64,000 bases of DNA from Anaerolinea sp. (lineage in GTDB: Bacteria; Chloroflexota; Anaerolineae; Anaerolineales; Anaerolineaceae), in the NCBI GenBank assembly GCA_020725865.1, contig DYEC01000023.1, forward strand, positions 1 through 64,000, written 5' to 3'. The notes below the pieces were generated by a model. That model had not been told where the DNA came from. It worked only from the letters and a program-made list of their open reading frames with translations, and searched no databases. Positions within the stretch are counted from its first letter, which is position 1, and each line of letters opens with the position of its first letter. The position numbers and the translations under genes were made by a program. Positions 51,025-60,221 of this stretch are shown here, one piece after another.

Positions 51025-53361
51025 ATGCCGAAGGGTGTTCTTGTTGCTACGCCTCATGCCACGTTTGGTGAACTGCTGCGTCTCAGCCTTGAAGAAAGCG
51101 GACGCTATGTAGTGCGTACGGTCACCACAGCTCAAGAGGTGCTGACAAATGGCTGCCGCAACGGCATTGAGCTGGTGATTTTGGACTCTGACCTTATGGA
51201 TGCTTCCGTTGTTGAGGTGGGTACCCGACTGCGGCAAAAAGACCCAACGCTTTGTCTGGTTGTTATTCCGCCCGAAAACAACCCGCGCCATCCGAAGCTG
51301 GCTGGTTTTATTGCGGATGGGTATCTCAGCCGGCCATTCTATACCCCTGTGCTGTTGGAAATGCTGGATGCCTTGCTTGATCCTGAGGATTCGGCGGTAT
51401 CTCGCTCCAATTCTTCGTTTTTACCCTCTGATCCTTCTGACCAGCTATCCTGGCTTCAAAACACGAACTTGGCAACGCAGTTTCTTGCCAGCCTGTTGCT
51501 GGAGACGTCCGCTCATGCTGCGCTGTTAATGCGCAATGATCAGGTTCTGACCCACGCCGGTCACCTGTCTCCCGAAGCTGTTCAGGAAGCATCCCGGATT
51601 CTGGCTCGATACTGGTCGAAAACGGCTCAGCGCGAACTGGCGCGTTTTTTGCGCACTGCCGGTGGTGAATACCTGCTGTATGCTGTTCCCATTCTTGGCA
51701 ATGTGATGCTGGGGATGCTTTTTGATACCACGATGCGGCTCACTCAGGCACGCGGGCAGTCTTTGAGGCTGGCACACGCTTTAGTCACTGAATCCCCTGA
51801 AGAAATGGCACAGCCTGCTTTGCAACCTGTGATTGAGCCGGCGGTTACCGGGGCACCCATAGCAGTAGAAAAACAAGCTCCGACTGAAATATCGCCATTT
51901 TTACCGGGGGAAGAAGCCGAGGAAACGCCGCCTCTTGCAATGGCGGAGACTTCCCCTGTTTTGGAAAAACCGATGTCCCAAACAGAAGAAACCGTTGAGT
52001 CTCCGCTGCAAACCTTGCGACGCTTATTGCAGAGCGAGGAAGATCAAACGGCAGTTGGCGGTTTTGAGCAGGTCTTGGAGCAAGCTGCAACGGCAGAACT
52101 GCCAGAGGGACAAAAATTGGATGTCGCTTTTGCCGAAAGTGAAGAAGATCAACCTTTTGAGCAGCCGGCCGAAACGGCGCTCTTGCTTACAGAAGATGTT
52201 CTTGAGGCGGAAGAGCCCCGCATAGGATTGCCAGATGTATCTGTACCGGATGAAGGGGAATGGACATTTGAGCGTATTGAACCCGAGATTCGGGAGCCGT
52301 CGTTAGAAGAATTGCTCGATTTAGATTGGGGGGAACTGGCAGAAGAACAACCGGAGAAACTGCCGGCAGAACCGGCGAAAGAACAGCCGGTTATGCCAAA
52401 AGACACTGAAGGACAGATTGAAAGTGAACAGCTGAGCGAAGAACTGCCCGAAACTGCCATCCTCTCGCCGCTTGAGCTGGAGGAGGAGAGTACAGTGGAG
52501 CCACCGCCCCTGCCAGCGGAATTCGGGAGCGTTTCTTCGGTGCCGCAACCATCCGCTTTTGCGGATGTAGAAAAATCGGAAGAAACCCACCCTGGTAAAG
52601 AGCTTGCTGAGGGAGACGAGGGTTTCTCCGAAGCGGATGTACAGCGGATTCTGGATATGCTTGCCGAGATGCCTTCACCTGAACCGCAAAGAGGCGAACG
52701 GGAAGAAACCGACCATCCCGCAGAGGACTGGGAGTTTCCTGCCGGTGAGATTACCTTCCCCTGGGAAGATACTGCTGCCAATCCAATTTCTACACCTGAC
52801 CCAGGTGCCACATTGCCGGTGACCGTTGCGGGCTTGCCGCCGGAGTCGGTGGAAATCACGCGTGCCATCGGCGTCACGCGGCCGGTTTTGCGGGCGCGCG
52901 ATGCCAGCGAAGATACCGTCCCGGTGGGGATACATCCTTCCGAACAGGGCAGTTTGCCTCCAATCCTGACACACGAGGAACCCGTTTTGCTTTACACCTG
53001 TGTGCTGGTTCCCCGACTGGCGCGATTTCCGCTCACCGGAAAACTGGCGCAATTGTTGACGCAGTGGATGGCTGAAATTTGCCAGTCCTTTGGCTGGCAG
53101 CTTGAGAACGTTTCTGTCTATGCTGAATATTTGCTGTGGACGGTGCGTCTGACGCCGAGTATTTCGCCGGGTAATGTGGTGCGCTTGATTCGTCAGTACA
53201 CCTCACAACGCATTTTCAACCAGTTCCCGAATGTGCACCAGGTGGTTTCGGGTTATGATTTTTGGGCACCCGGCTATTTGATTGTCCGCGGGTCTCAACC
53301 TCCCGCGATCAATGTGCTTACCGAGTTTATTGATACTGCACACCGCCGCCAGGGGAATTAA
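51025..53361 (+). CDS. Pseudo-receiver/Roadblock-like protein with dead IS200-type transposase fold
   Basis: A 778-residue protein with an unusual layout. Residues 1-120 are a receiver-like domain: Asp54 is in the phosphoacceptor position, but the acidic pair of the first strand is replaced (VATP) and the conserved Lys is Arg103. Residues about 145-255 resemble a Roadblock/LC7 or GAF-like fold. Residues about 255-640 are a Glu/Pro-rich disordered acidic linker. Residues about 655-775 match the single-strand transposase (Y1/IS200 TnpA) fold. In that part, PGNVVRLIRQYTSQRIFNQF and FWAPGYLIV align with its signature segments. The HUH histidines are gone (AEYLLWTV at 700-707) and the catalytic Tyr appears as Phe768. 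So it cannot be an active transposase. It may be a domesticated nucleic-acid-binding scaffold. polA follows 31 bp downstream. Confidence 0.75.
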   Translation: MPKGVLVATPHATFGELLRLSLEESGRYVVRTVTTAQEVLTNGCRNGIELVILDSDLMDASVVEVGTRLRQKDPTLCLVVIPPENNPRHPKLAGFIADGYLSRPFYTPVLLEMLDALLDPEDSAVSRSNSSFLPSDPSDQLSWLQNTNLATQFLASLLLETSAHAALLMRNDQVLTHAGHLSPEAVQEASRILARYWSKTAQRELARFLRTAGGEYLLYAVPILGNVMLGMLFDTTMRLTQARGQSLRLAHALVTESPEEMAQPALQPVIEPAVTGAPIAVEKQAPTEISPFLPGEEAEETPPLAMAETSPVLEKPMSQTEETVESPLQTLRRLLQSEEDQTAVGGFEQVLEQAATAELPEGQKLDVAFAESEEDQPFEQPAETALLLTEDVLEAEEPRIGLPDVSVPDEGEWTFERIEPEIREPSLEELLDLDWGELAEEQPEKLPAEPAKEQPVMPKDTEGQIESEQLSEELPETAILSPLELEEESTVEPPPLPAEFGSVSSVPQPSAFADVEKSEETHPGKELAEGDEGFSEADVQRILDMLAEMPSPEPQRGEREETDHPAEDWEFPAGEITFPWEDTAANPISTPDPGATLPVTVAGLPPESVEITRAIGVTRPVLRARDASEDTVPVGIHPSEQGSLPPILTHEEPVLLYTCVLVPRLARFPLTGKLAQLLTQWMAEICQSFGWQLENVSVYAEYLLWTVRLTPSISPGNVVRLIRQYTSQRIFNQFPNVHQVVSGYDFWAPGYLIVRGSQPPAINVLTEFIDTAHRRQGN

Positions 53362-53392
53362 CCGGTCGGTAGAAAACACAGCGGATGAAATC

Positions 53393-56176
53393 ATGCCACC
53401 TACACTATACCTGATTGATGGTCACGCCCTTGTGTACCGCACATACTTTGCCTTGATGACGGCTGGCGGCGACCGTTTCCGCACCCGCAACGGTGAGCCG
53501 ACTGCCGGCAGTTATGGCTTTGCCAGCGTGTTGCTGCGGCTGCTGGAGCAGGATAAGCCAGAATATCTGGCGGTTGCATTTGATACGGGCAAGACCTTTC
53601 GCAACGAGATATATTCGGCGTATAAAGCCACTCGTGCCAAGATGCCTGATGACCTGCGTCCGCAGGTTGACCGCATTCGCAGTTTGGTGGATGCTTTTGG
53701 TATCCCCCGTTTGGAGATTGAAGGCTTTGAGGCGGATGATGTGCTGGGCAGTGTAACCCATCAGGCTGTGGCACAAGGAATGGGCGTCAAGATTATCACC
53801 GGTGACCGCGATCTGCTTCAGCTTGTCAGCCCACGGGTGATTGTAAATCTGGCGGGCAGCAAGCTTTCGGAGGCAAAGGACTATACGCCTGAGGAAGTCA
53901 CCGCATATATGGGAGTTCCGCCGGAGCAAATTGTGGATTATAAGGCACTGGTGGGTGATCCTTCGGATAATATTCCCGGTGTCCCTGGGGTGGGTGAAAA
54001 GACTGCGCTTGCACTTCTCCATCAGTACCCCACACTGGAGGCGATTTACGCCCACCTGGATGAAATACCCCAGAAAGTGCGCACAAAGCTGGAAAATGGC
54101 AAAGAGTCGGCGTTCATGAGCCGTACGCTGGCGACCATTCGTACCGATGTACCGGTTGTTTTGGAGCTGGAAAAAGCCCGTGTGCAATATGCTGCCTTCC
54201 CCGCAGTGGAAGAATTGTTCCGCGAGCTTGAGTTCCGCTCCCTGATGGGGCGTTTGCAGAACCTCTCTAAATCGGCAGTCGGACAGGAATCGGCAACCAC
54301 TGGAGAGCAATTATCGTTATTTGGTCAGCCGGTTGTGCGCATTGGACAGCCTGCCGAACATCGTTCGCGGGTGCAGATGGTCAATACCCCACAGGCACTG
54401 TCAGAATTGCGGGAGAAACTGGAACGTGCTACCGAGATCGCCTTCGATACCGAAACCACCGCCACCGACCCACTGCGTGCCAGTCTGGTCGGCATCTCCA
54501 TAGCTGTTCAACCTGGCGAAGGATACTACATCCCGCTGGGGCATCGCGCGGGTGAACAGCTGCCGGTGCAAACGGTGATTGAGGCATTGACGCCAGCTTT
54601 CACTGACCCGCGTAAACCAAAGATCGGCCAGAACCTTAAGTATGATTATCTCATGCTGGCGCAGTATGGGTTGCGACCCACACCGCTGGCATTTGATACC
54701 ATGATTGCAGAGTGGTTGATTGACCCCGCTTCGCGCAATTTGGGGTTGAAGGAAATGGCAGAGGCTTACCTGAATGAGCGCATGACGCACATTGAGGAGC
54801 TGATTGGCAAAGGCAAGAATCAGATCAGTATGGCGGATGTAGCGGCAGAGACGGCGGCGGCGTATGCTGTCGCCGATGCTGAGGTGACACTGCGGCTCAA
54901 ACCGTTGTTGCAAGAACGGATGCAGCAGGTTAATGCCATCCGGCTATTCGACGAACTGGAAATGCCGCTTGTGCCGGTTTTGGCTGCGATGGAAGAGGTT
55001 GGCGTTGCGCTGGACGTGCCGTTCTTTCAGCGCATGTCTGAAGAACTGAAGGAGCGCATGGGTGAAATAGAGCATCAGGTCTGCGAGATGGTTGGTTACA
55101 CCTTTAACCTGAATTCAACCCAGCAACTTTCCAAAGCCTTGTTTGAGAAACTGCACTTAAGCCCGCCCGACCGGCGCTGGCGGACGACCAGCGGACATTT
55201 TTCGACTTCTGCCGAGGTGCTGGAAGAACTGCGCGGCGAGCACCCGGTGGTTGACCTGATTTTGGAGTACCGCGAGTTTGCCAAGCTGAAATCTACATAT
55301 GTGGATGCTTTGCCGGCGCAGATTAATCCCCGCACCGGGCGTGTGCATACTTCGTTCAACCAAACCGGCTCGGTTACCGGACGGCTGGCTTCTTCCGAAC
55401 CCAACCTGCAAAACATCCCCACCCGTACCGAGCTGGGGCATCGGGTGCGCTGCGGTTTTGTTGCCAGCCCGGGGATGATGTTGCTTTCGGTGGATTATTC
55501 ACAGATTGAATTACGAATCGTTGCGCACATGTCGGGGGATGAGGCAATGCTGGCGGCTTTCCGTGCCGGGCAGGATATTCATGCTGCCACCGCAGCGGCG
55601 ATTTACCGTATCCCGATTGATCAGGTCAGCAAGGAACAGCGCCGTCATGCTAAGGCGATCAATTTTGGACTGATTTATGGGATGTCGGCTTTTGGTCTTT
55701 ACCGCACTACCGATTTGACGCTGGCGGAAGCGGAAAATTTCGTCAAAGCGTATTTCCAGCAGTTCCCGGGCGTCAAGCGTTATCTGGACGGCATTCGTAC
55801 GCTGGCTGCCCGTCAGGGTTACGTGGAGACGCTGCTGGGTCGCCGGCGTTATTTTCCCAATCTGCGCAATCCGGTCAACCAGGCAACGCGCGCCCGCGAG
55901 GAGCGCGAAGCAATCAACGCCCCTATTCAGGGCAGCGCGGCAGATATTATGAAGCTGGCAATGATTCGTCTGCCGGAGGCGCTGCGAACCTCTGGGTTGC
56001 GGGCGCGCATATTACTTCAGGTACATGATGAGTTATTACTGGAGTGTCCGCAAGAGGAAATTGCCTCAACTGCTCACGTGGTGCAGAACGTGATGGAAAA
56101 CGCCTATGAACTATCTATCCCTTTATTAACTGAAGCCCGCCAAGGAAAAAACTGGGGTGAGCTTCAACCATTGTAG
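53393..56176 (+). CDS. polA: DNA polymerase I
   Basis: A 927-residue family A polymerase with all three activities. The 5'-3' exonuclease opens with LYLIDGHALVYRTYFALM and GFEADDVLGS. The 3'-5' proofreading domain keeps its catalytic acids: FDTETT, GQNLKYDYLML and YAVADAEVTL. The polymerase domain has DYSQIELRI (motif A), RRHAKAINFGLIYG (motif B) and QVHDELLLE (motif C). It functions in Okazaki-fragment maturation and repair. The frame runs back into the previous gene; ATG 53393 is chosen for the family-like N-terminus. The TPR gene starts 18 bp later. Confidence 0.97.
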   Translation: MPPTLYLIDGHALVYRTYFALMTAGGDRFRTRNGEPTAGSYGFASVLLRLLEQDKPEYLAVAFDTGKTFRNEIYSAYKATRAKMPDDLRPQVDRIRSLVDAFGIPRLEIEGFEADDVLGSVTHQAVAQGMGVKIITGDRDLLQLVSPRVIVNLAGSKLSEAKDYTPEEVTAYMGVPPEQIVDYKALVGDPSDNIPGVPGVGEKTALALLHQYPTLEAIYAHLDEIPQKVRTKLENGKESAFMSRTLATIRTDVPVVLELEKARVQYAAFPAVEELFRELEFRSLMGRLQNLSKSAVGQESATTGEQLSLFGQPVVRIGQPAEHRSRVQMVNTPQALSELREKLERATEIAFDTETTATDPLRASLVGISIAVQPGEGYYIPLGHRAGEQLPVQTVIEALTPAFTDPRKPKIGQNLKYDYLMLAQYGLRPTPLAFDTMIAEWLIDPASRNLGLKEMAEAYLNERMTHIEELIGKGKNQISMADVAAETAAAYAVADAEVTLRLKPLLQERMQQVNAIRLFDELEMPLVPVLAAMEEVGVALDVPFFQRMSEELKERMGEIEHQVCEMVGYTFNLNSTQQLSKALFEKLHLSPPDRRWRTTSGHFSTSAEVLEELRGEHPVVDLILEYREFAKLKSTYVDALPAQINPRTGRVHTSFNQTGSVTGRLASSEPNLQNIPTRTELGHRVRCGFVASPGMMLLSVDYSQIELRIVAHMSGDEAMLAAFRAGQDIHAATAAAIYRIPIDQVSKEQRRHAKAINFGLIYGMSAFGLYRTTDLTLAEAENFVKAYFQQFPGVKRYLDGIRTLAARQGYVETLLGRRRYFPNLRNPVNQATRAREEREAINAPIQGSAADIMKLAMIRLPEALRTSGLRARILLQVHDELLLECPQEEIASTAHVVQNVMENAYELSIPLLTEARQGKNWGELQPL

Positions 56177-56194
56177 TGTATTACGGGTCAGGTA

Positions 56195-58534
56195 ATGATG
56201 TCCGGTGATCAACAGCGGTTTCAACAGGCCATGAGTCAGGGGCATTCTGCCGCCTGGGATCAGTTGTGGCAGCAGGCGGCAGATTATTACCGTCAGGCGC
56301 TGACGGAGATTCCAGACCACCCGCTGGCACTGACCAGTCTGGGGCTGGCTTTGTTTGAGCTTAAAAATTATCAGGAAGCGCTGCATTGTTATCAGAAAGC
56401 GGCACAAATCACGCCGGACGATCCGATTCCGGTAGAGAAGATTGCCCGGATTTGTGAACTTCAGGAAAAGACGACGGATGCTATACGATTTTATTTGCAG
56501 TCCGCAGAACTGAACCTGAAAGCTCGCGATGTTGAAAAAGCTATTCAGAACTGGGTTAAGGTCGTACACCTCCAGCCGACGAATATCGTGGCGCGCAGCC
56601 GTCTGGCAATTGTGTTTGAGCGAATCGGCCGCAAGATGGACGCAATTTCCGAATATCTCTCTATTGCCAGTTTGTTGCAGCAAACTGACGAAATTCAGAA
56701 GGCTTTGCAAGCGGTTGAGCGCGCGTTGCAAATCATGCCGGAGCATGTTGAGGCACAACAGGCATTGACCATGCTCCATAGCAATCAGAAGTTGCCCCCA
56801 CCTGGTAAACCGCGTTCGCCGAGCGGGCAGTTGCGACCGCTGGAACCACAGCCCGTAACCAAGCCCGGTACACCTCAAAAAGAAGAGATGGACCCGCTTG
56901 CTGAAGGACGCCATAAGGCGATGGAAGAGCTGGCTGCATTCCTCTTTGAAGAGAGTGAAATAGAAGGGCGTAATGGTCAGGTAGCTCGGCGCGGGCTTTC
57001 TGATCTGACCCGTGGAACCGGCAGCCTTATTCCCCGCCCGCAGGTAGACCGCACACGGCTTATGTTGTATATTGGTGAAGCCATTGAGGCTCAGATACAG
57101 GGGAAGGACGAACATGCAGCCAGCAACCTGGAGCGTGCCATTGAGAATGGCTTGGATCTTGCGGCTGCTTATTACAATCTCGGCTTGCTTCAAGCTAATG
57201 CCAGTTACTCGAATGCCATTCGCAATTTGCAACGTTCGGTAAAAAACCCGAAGTATGCTTTGCCTTCCTACCTGCTGCTGGGAAGGATTTACGAGGTTCA
57301 GGGTGATTATTCTAAGGCTGCCACGTCATATTTGCAGGCGTTATGTCTGGCAGATGTTGAAACGGCACCGAAAACCCAGTCAGAAGATATTCGGATGCTG
57401 TATGAGCCGATTATCGAGCAATACACCCAGCAAGCGGACACAAATTTTCTCAAGAAACTTTGCCAGAATGTTTTCCTTCATCTCAATCGTGCCGACTGGC
57501 GGCGCTATCTCGATTCGGTGCGTCAGCAGGCTGTATCTGAAACCGAAAATGGTCAGCCAGTCCCGTTGATTGAACTATTGATGGAAACCAGTGGCAGCGA
57601 AGTTGTCGAAAGTATGGGGCGCATTCGCGAACTGATCAGACAAAAGAAATACCGTTCCGCCATGGAAGAAGCGTACAGCGCATTGCAGTCTGCCCCTTCC
57701 TATCTGCCACTGCATGTTCAGATGGGGGAAATCCTGCTCCAGCAAGGGCGCAATCAGGAGGCGGTCAGCAAGTTCTTGCTGGTTGCAGAGCTGTACAATT
57801 TACGCGGTGAGACTGCTCAGGCAATACGGTTATTGAACCGTGCTGTCAAATTGATGCCGATGGACATGGGATTACGCACGCGTTTGATTGAATTACTGAA
57901 GGCTTCTTCACAGATTGATGAGGCAGTCGGGCAATATGTTGAATTAGCCAATGTCCATTATCAACTAGCTGAATTGGATGCAGCCCGTCAGACTTATATG
58001 GCTGCCTTGCATCTGGCGCAAAAAGCGCCGACGGATCGTTCCTGGAATGTACAGATCCTGTACAAGATCGCCGACATTGACATGCAGCGCCTGAACTGGC
58101 GTCAGGCGATCCGCGTCTTTGAGCAGATTCGCACACTGGAGCCGGAGGATTTTAAAGCGCGCTCTTCGCTGGTTGAGTTGAATTTTCGCTTGGGGCAGGA
58201 TGCTGCTGCGCTTGCAGAAGTGGATGGCTTTGTTGCACTGCTGGAGAACAGCGGTAAGGCTGCGAAGGCGGTTGATTTTCTGAAAAAATTGATCGCTGAA
58301 AAACCCGATCGCGTGGACCTGCGCAAGCGGCTTGCAGATTTATACATCCGCCACAGACGGGTGAATGAGGCGGTTGAACAGCTTGATTGGATTGCCAACC
58401 GCCTGCTGGATGCAAAGAATGTACGCGGTGCGATGAACGTTTTACAGGCGATTATCGAACTTAACCCGCCAGAGGTTGCTTCTTATCGAGAGGCTTTGCA
58501 AAAACTGAAAAACCAACCGGCACGCGATATTTGA
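56195..58534 (+). CDS. Tetratricopeptide-repeat protein
   Basis: A 779-residue, all-helical cytoplasmic protein with TPR arrays at both ends (about 20-200 and 290-780). A basic Pro-rich hinge lies between them (about 195-230). Typical repeats include PLALTSLGLALFELKNYQEA and DLAAAYYNLGLLQANASYS. TPR arrays bind protein partners. No enzymatic domain is seen. The stop overlaps the sigma-factor start by TTGA, which suggests a scaffold role linked to that sigma factor. Confidence 0.85.
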   Translation: MMSGDQQRFQQAMSQGHSAAWDQLWQQAADYYRQALTEIPDHPLALTSLGLALFELKNYQEALHCYQKAAQITPDDPIPVEKIARICELQEKTTDAIRFYLQSAELNLKARDVEKAIQNWVKVVHLQPTNIVARSRLAIVFERIGRKMDAISEYLSIASLLQQTDEIQKALQAVERALQIMPEHVEAQQALTMLHSNQKLPPPGKPRSPSGQLRPLEPQPVTKPGTPQKEEMDPLAEGRHKAMEELAAFLFEESEIEGRNGQVARRGLSDLTRGTGSLIPRPQVDRTRLMLYIGEAIEAQIQGKDEHAASNLERAIENGLDLAAAYYNLGLLQANASYSNAIRNLQRSVKNPKYALPSYLLLGRIYEVQGDYSKAATSYLQALCLADVETAPKTQSEDIRMLYEPIIEQYTQQADTNFLKKLCQNVFLHLNRADWRRYLDSVRQQAVSETENGQPVPLIELLMETSGSEVVESMGRIRELIRQKKYRSAMEEAYSALQSAPSYLPLHVQMGEILLQQGRNQEAVSKFLLVAELYNLRGETAQAIRLLNRAVKLMPMDMGLRTRLIELLKASSQIDEAVGQYVELANVHYQLAELDAARQTYMAALHLAQKAPTDRSWNVQILYKIADIDMQRLNWRQAIRVFEQIRTLEPEDFKARSSLVELNFRLGQDAAALAEVDGFVALLENSGKAAKAVDFLKKLIAEKPDRVDLRKRLADLYIRHRRVNEAVEQLDWIANRLLDAKNVRGAMNVLQAIIELNPPEVASYREALQKLKNQPARDI

Positions 58535-59196
58535 GAACCAGAAGGGGGCAATCACTTGACACGATTTATCCTGTCATTTACCATAACCTCGTGAACGATC
58601 TTCAGCTTGTCCAGTATGCATTACAGGGGGATTTGGATGCGTTTAACCGCCTGGTACTGGCTTATCAGGATATGGCGTACAATCTGGCTTATCGCATCCT
58701 TTCAGATGCGGATGCTGCGGAAGATGCCACTCAGACGGCGTTTCTCTCGGCATACCGGAATCTGCGCAGCTTTCGCGGGGGGTCGTTTCGAGCCTGGTTG
58801 CTGCGCGTGGTGACCAATGCCTGTTATGATGAATTGCGCCGTCAACAGCGCCATCCCGTTACCGCGCTGGAGCCTGTCCATGAAGAAGACGATGATGAGA
58901 TTGAATCGCCTTCCTGGCTTGCGGATGAATCGCCCTCGCCAGAACAGCAAATCGAAACGCGCGAGCTGGAGCGCGCTATTCAAAATTGTCTCGATCAATT
59001 ACCACTCGATTTTCGCACTGTGGTGATTATGGTAGATATTCAGGGTCTGGATTATCAAGAGGCTTCGCTGGCAATTGGGAAGCCACTGGGAACGGTCAAG
59101 AGTCGGCTGGCGCGCGCCCGGTTACGCCTGCGCGACTGCCTGGAACATCTGGCGGAACTTTTGCCTGCCAATCTGCGTTTAGATTTAAGGGAATGA
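58531..59196 (+). CDS. ECF-type RNA polymerase sigma factor
   Basis: A sigma-70-family factor of about 200-221 residues with regions 2 and 4 only. Region 2 is DLDAFNRLVLAYQDMAYNLA to RAWLLRVVTNACYDELRR, and region 4 is LPLDFRTVVIMVDIQGLDYQ then GKPLGTVKSRLARARLRL. It should direct polymerase to stress or envelope promoters. The longest frame starts at TTG 58531 and overlaps the TPR stop. GTG 58591 is an alternative that gives a more usual N-terminus. The anti-sigma gene overlaps its stop by ATGA. Confidence 0.93.
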   Translation: MRTRRGQSLDTIYPVIYHNLVNDLQLVQYALQGDLDAFNRLVLAYQDMAYNLAYRILSDADAAEDATQTAFLSAYRNLRSFRGGSFRAWLLRVVTNACYDELRRQQRHPVTALEPVHEEDDDEIESPSWLADESPSPEQQIETRELERAIQNCLDQLPLDFRTVVIMVDIQGLDYQEASLAIGKPLGTVKSRLARARLRLRDCLEHLAELLPANLRLDLRE

Positions 59197-60221
59197 CGAT
59201 GAGGACGCAGATTTCACCCCGTGACTGGCAATTGTTGAGTGAGTATGTAGATCATCAGCTCGAAGATGGTGTGCGTACTCGTCTGGAACAGCGGCTTGAG
59301 CGCGAGCCTGAGTTGCAAGCCGCGCTGGAATCGCTGCGACGCGTGCGTGCCGTGTTACGCAGCGCGCCGGCGTATAGAGCACCGCGCAGTTTTGCCATAA
59401 CACCGCAAATGCTGCCAGCCCGCCGGAGTGCCTTTTCATGGGTGCCGGCTTTAGGGGTTACTTCGGTGCTGGCGGCAATGTTGCTGGTGGTTTCCTTCCT
59501 GTTGCAGTGGGTGCCGGCTGCGAGCGCCCCAATGGCAGCCAAAGAGGTTTCTGCTCCGGCGGAAATGGCTGAGATGGCAGTAGCGGTCACCGGGGCGGCT
59601 GAGCAGGCGCCTACGCCGGTGATCGTCTATTGGGGTGGTCCGCGAGTCGTGCAGCAAGATATGGGACGCGGCGGTATGGGCGGCGTCGGTGGTGGCGGTG
59701 GAGCGCCGGGGATGACTGTTTTCCTGCCTACGCCCCTTCCGGCTGTACAGAAACTTGCCCAGCCGACAGAGGCGTACATGCAAACCGAGAATATCCAACC
59801 GGTTCCCGGTGAACAAGTGGAAACACCCGCCGCTGTTGAAGAAGAAAACTATGCGACGGAAGGCGCTCTTTTGGCACCTGCAGAGCCACAGCCAGAAGGC
59901 ACTCCTGCTCCACTTCCCGAGGCAACTGAAATACCGATGGCTGCCCCGTCTGAAGCGGCGCCAACCCCCGTTATGGAAGGCGTTCCTGCTTTGCCGCCGC
60001 AACCGGGTGGTCCAATTCTGGGCATTTCCAAAGCTGTATCCCCGACATTTCTGCCTTCTGAGACCACACCGCCTTCCCAACGTGTAGATACAGGCGAGCC
60101 GAGAGTTTCAGCGGCGCGTGTCGCGCTGTCAGGTCTTTCGCTGGTTCAGGTTGTACTGGCGGCGGTTGCCGTGTTGACTGGGCTGGTTGCGCTGATTCTG
60201 TATTTTTCGAGGAAGTCTTGA
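59193..60221 (+). CDS. Probable membrane anti-sigma factor
   Basis: A 342-residue protein. The N-terminal cytoplasmic part (about 1-85) begins with ISPRDWQLLSEYVDHQLEDG and resembles the anti-sigma domain fold, but it lacks the zinc-binding His-Cys-Cys set. A transmembrane helix (about 88-112), a long Pro/Ala/Glu-rich external region with a Gly-rich patch, and a second helix near the C-terminus (about 312-338) follow. Its overlap with the ECF gene makes an anti-sigma role likely. The frame opens far upstream at 58986; ATG 59193 is chosen for the overlap and the AAGGGA just upstream. Confidence 0.8.
   Translation: MTMRTQISPRDWQLLSEYVDHQLEDGVRTRLEQRLEREPELQAALESLRRVRAVLRSAPAYRAPRSFAITPQMLPARRSAFSWVPALGVTSVLAAMLLVVSFLLQWVPAASAPMAAKEVSAPAEMAEMAVAVTGAAEQAPTPVIVYWGGPRVVQQDMGRGGMGGVGGGGGAPGMTVFLPTPLPAVQKLAQPTEAYMQTENIQPVPGEQVETPAAVEEENYATEGALLAPAEPQPEGTPAPLPEATEIPMAAPSEAAPTPVMEGVPALPPQPGGPILGISKAVSPTFLPSETTPPSQRVDTGEPRVSAARVALSGLSLVQVVLAAVAVLTGLVALILYFSRKS

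Noticed and set aside
51840-52950. Acidic linker of the receiver/transposase-fold protein as a tandem repeat array or coding error
   Set aside because: The Glu/Pro-rich sequence has no regular period, and the frame stays open into a folded C-terminal domain, so it reads as a genuine disordered linker.
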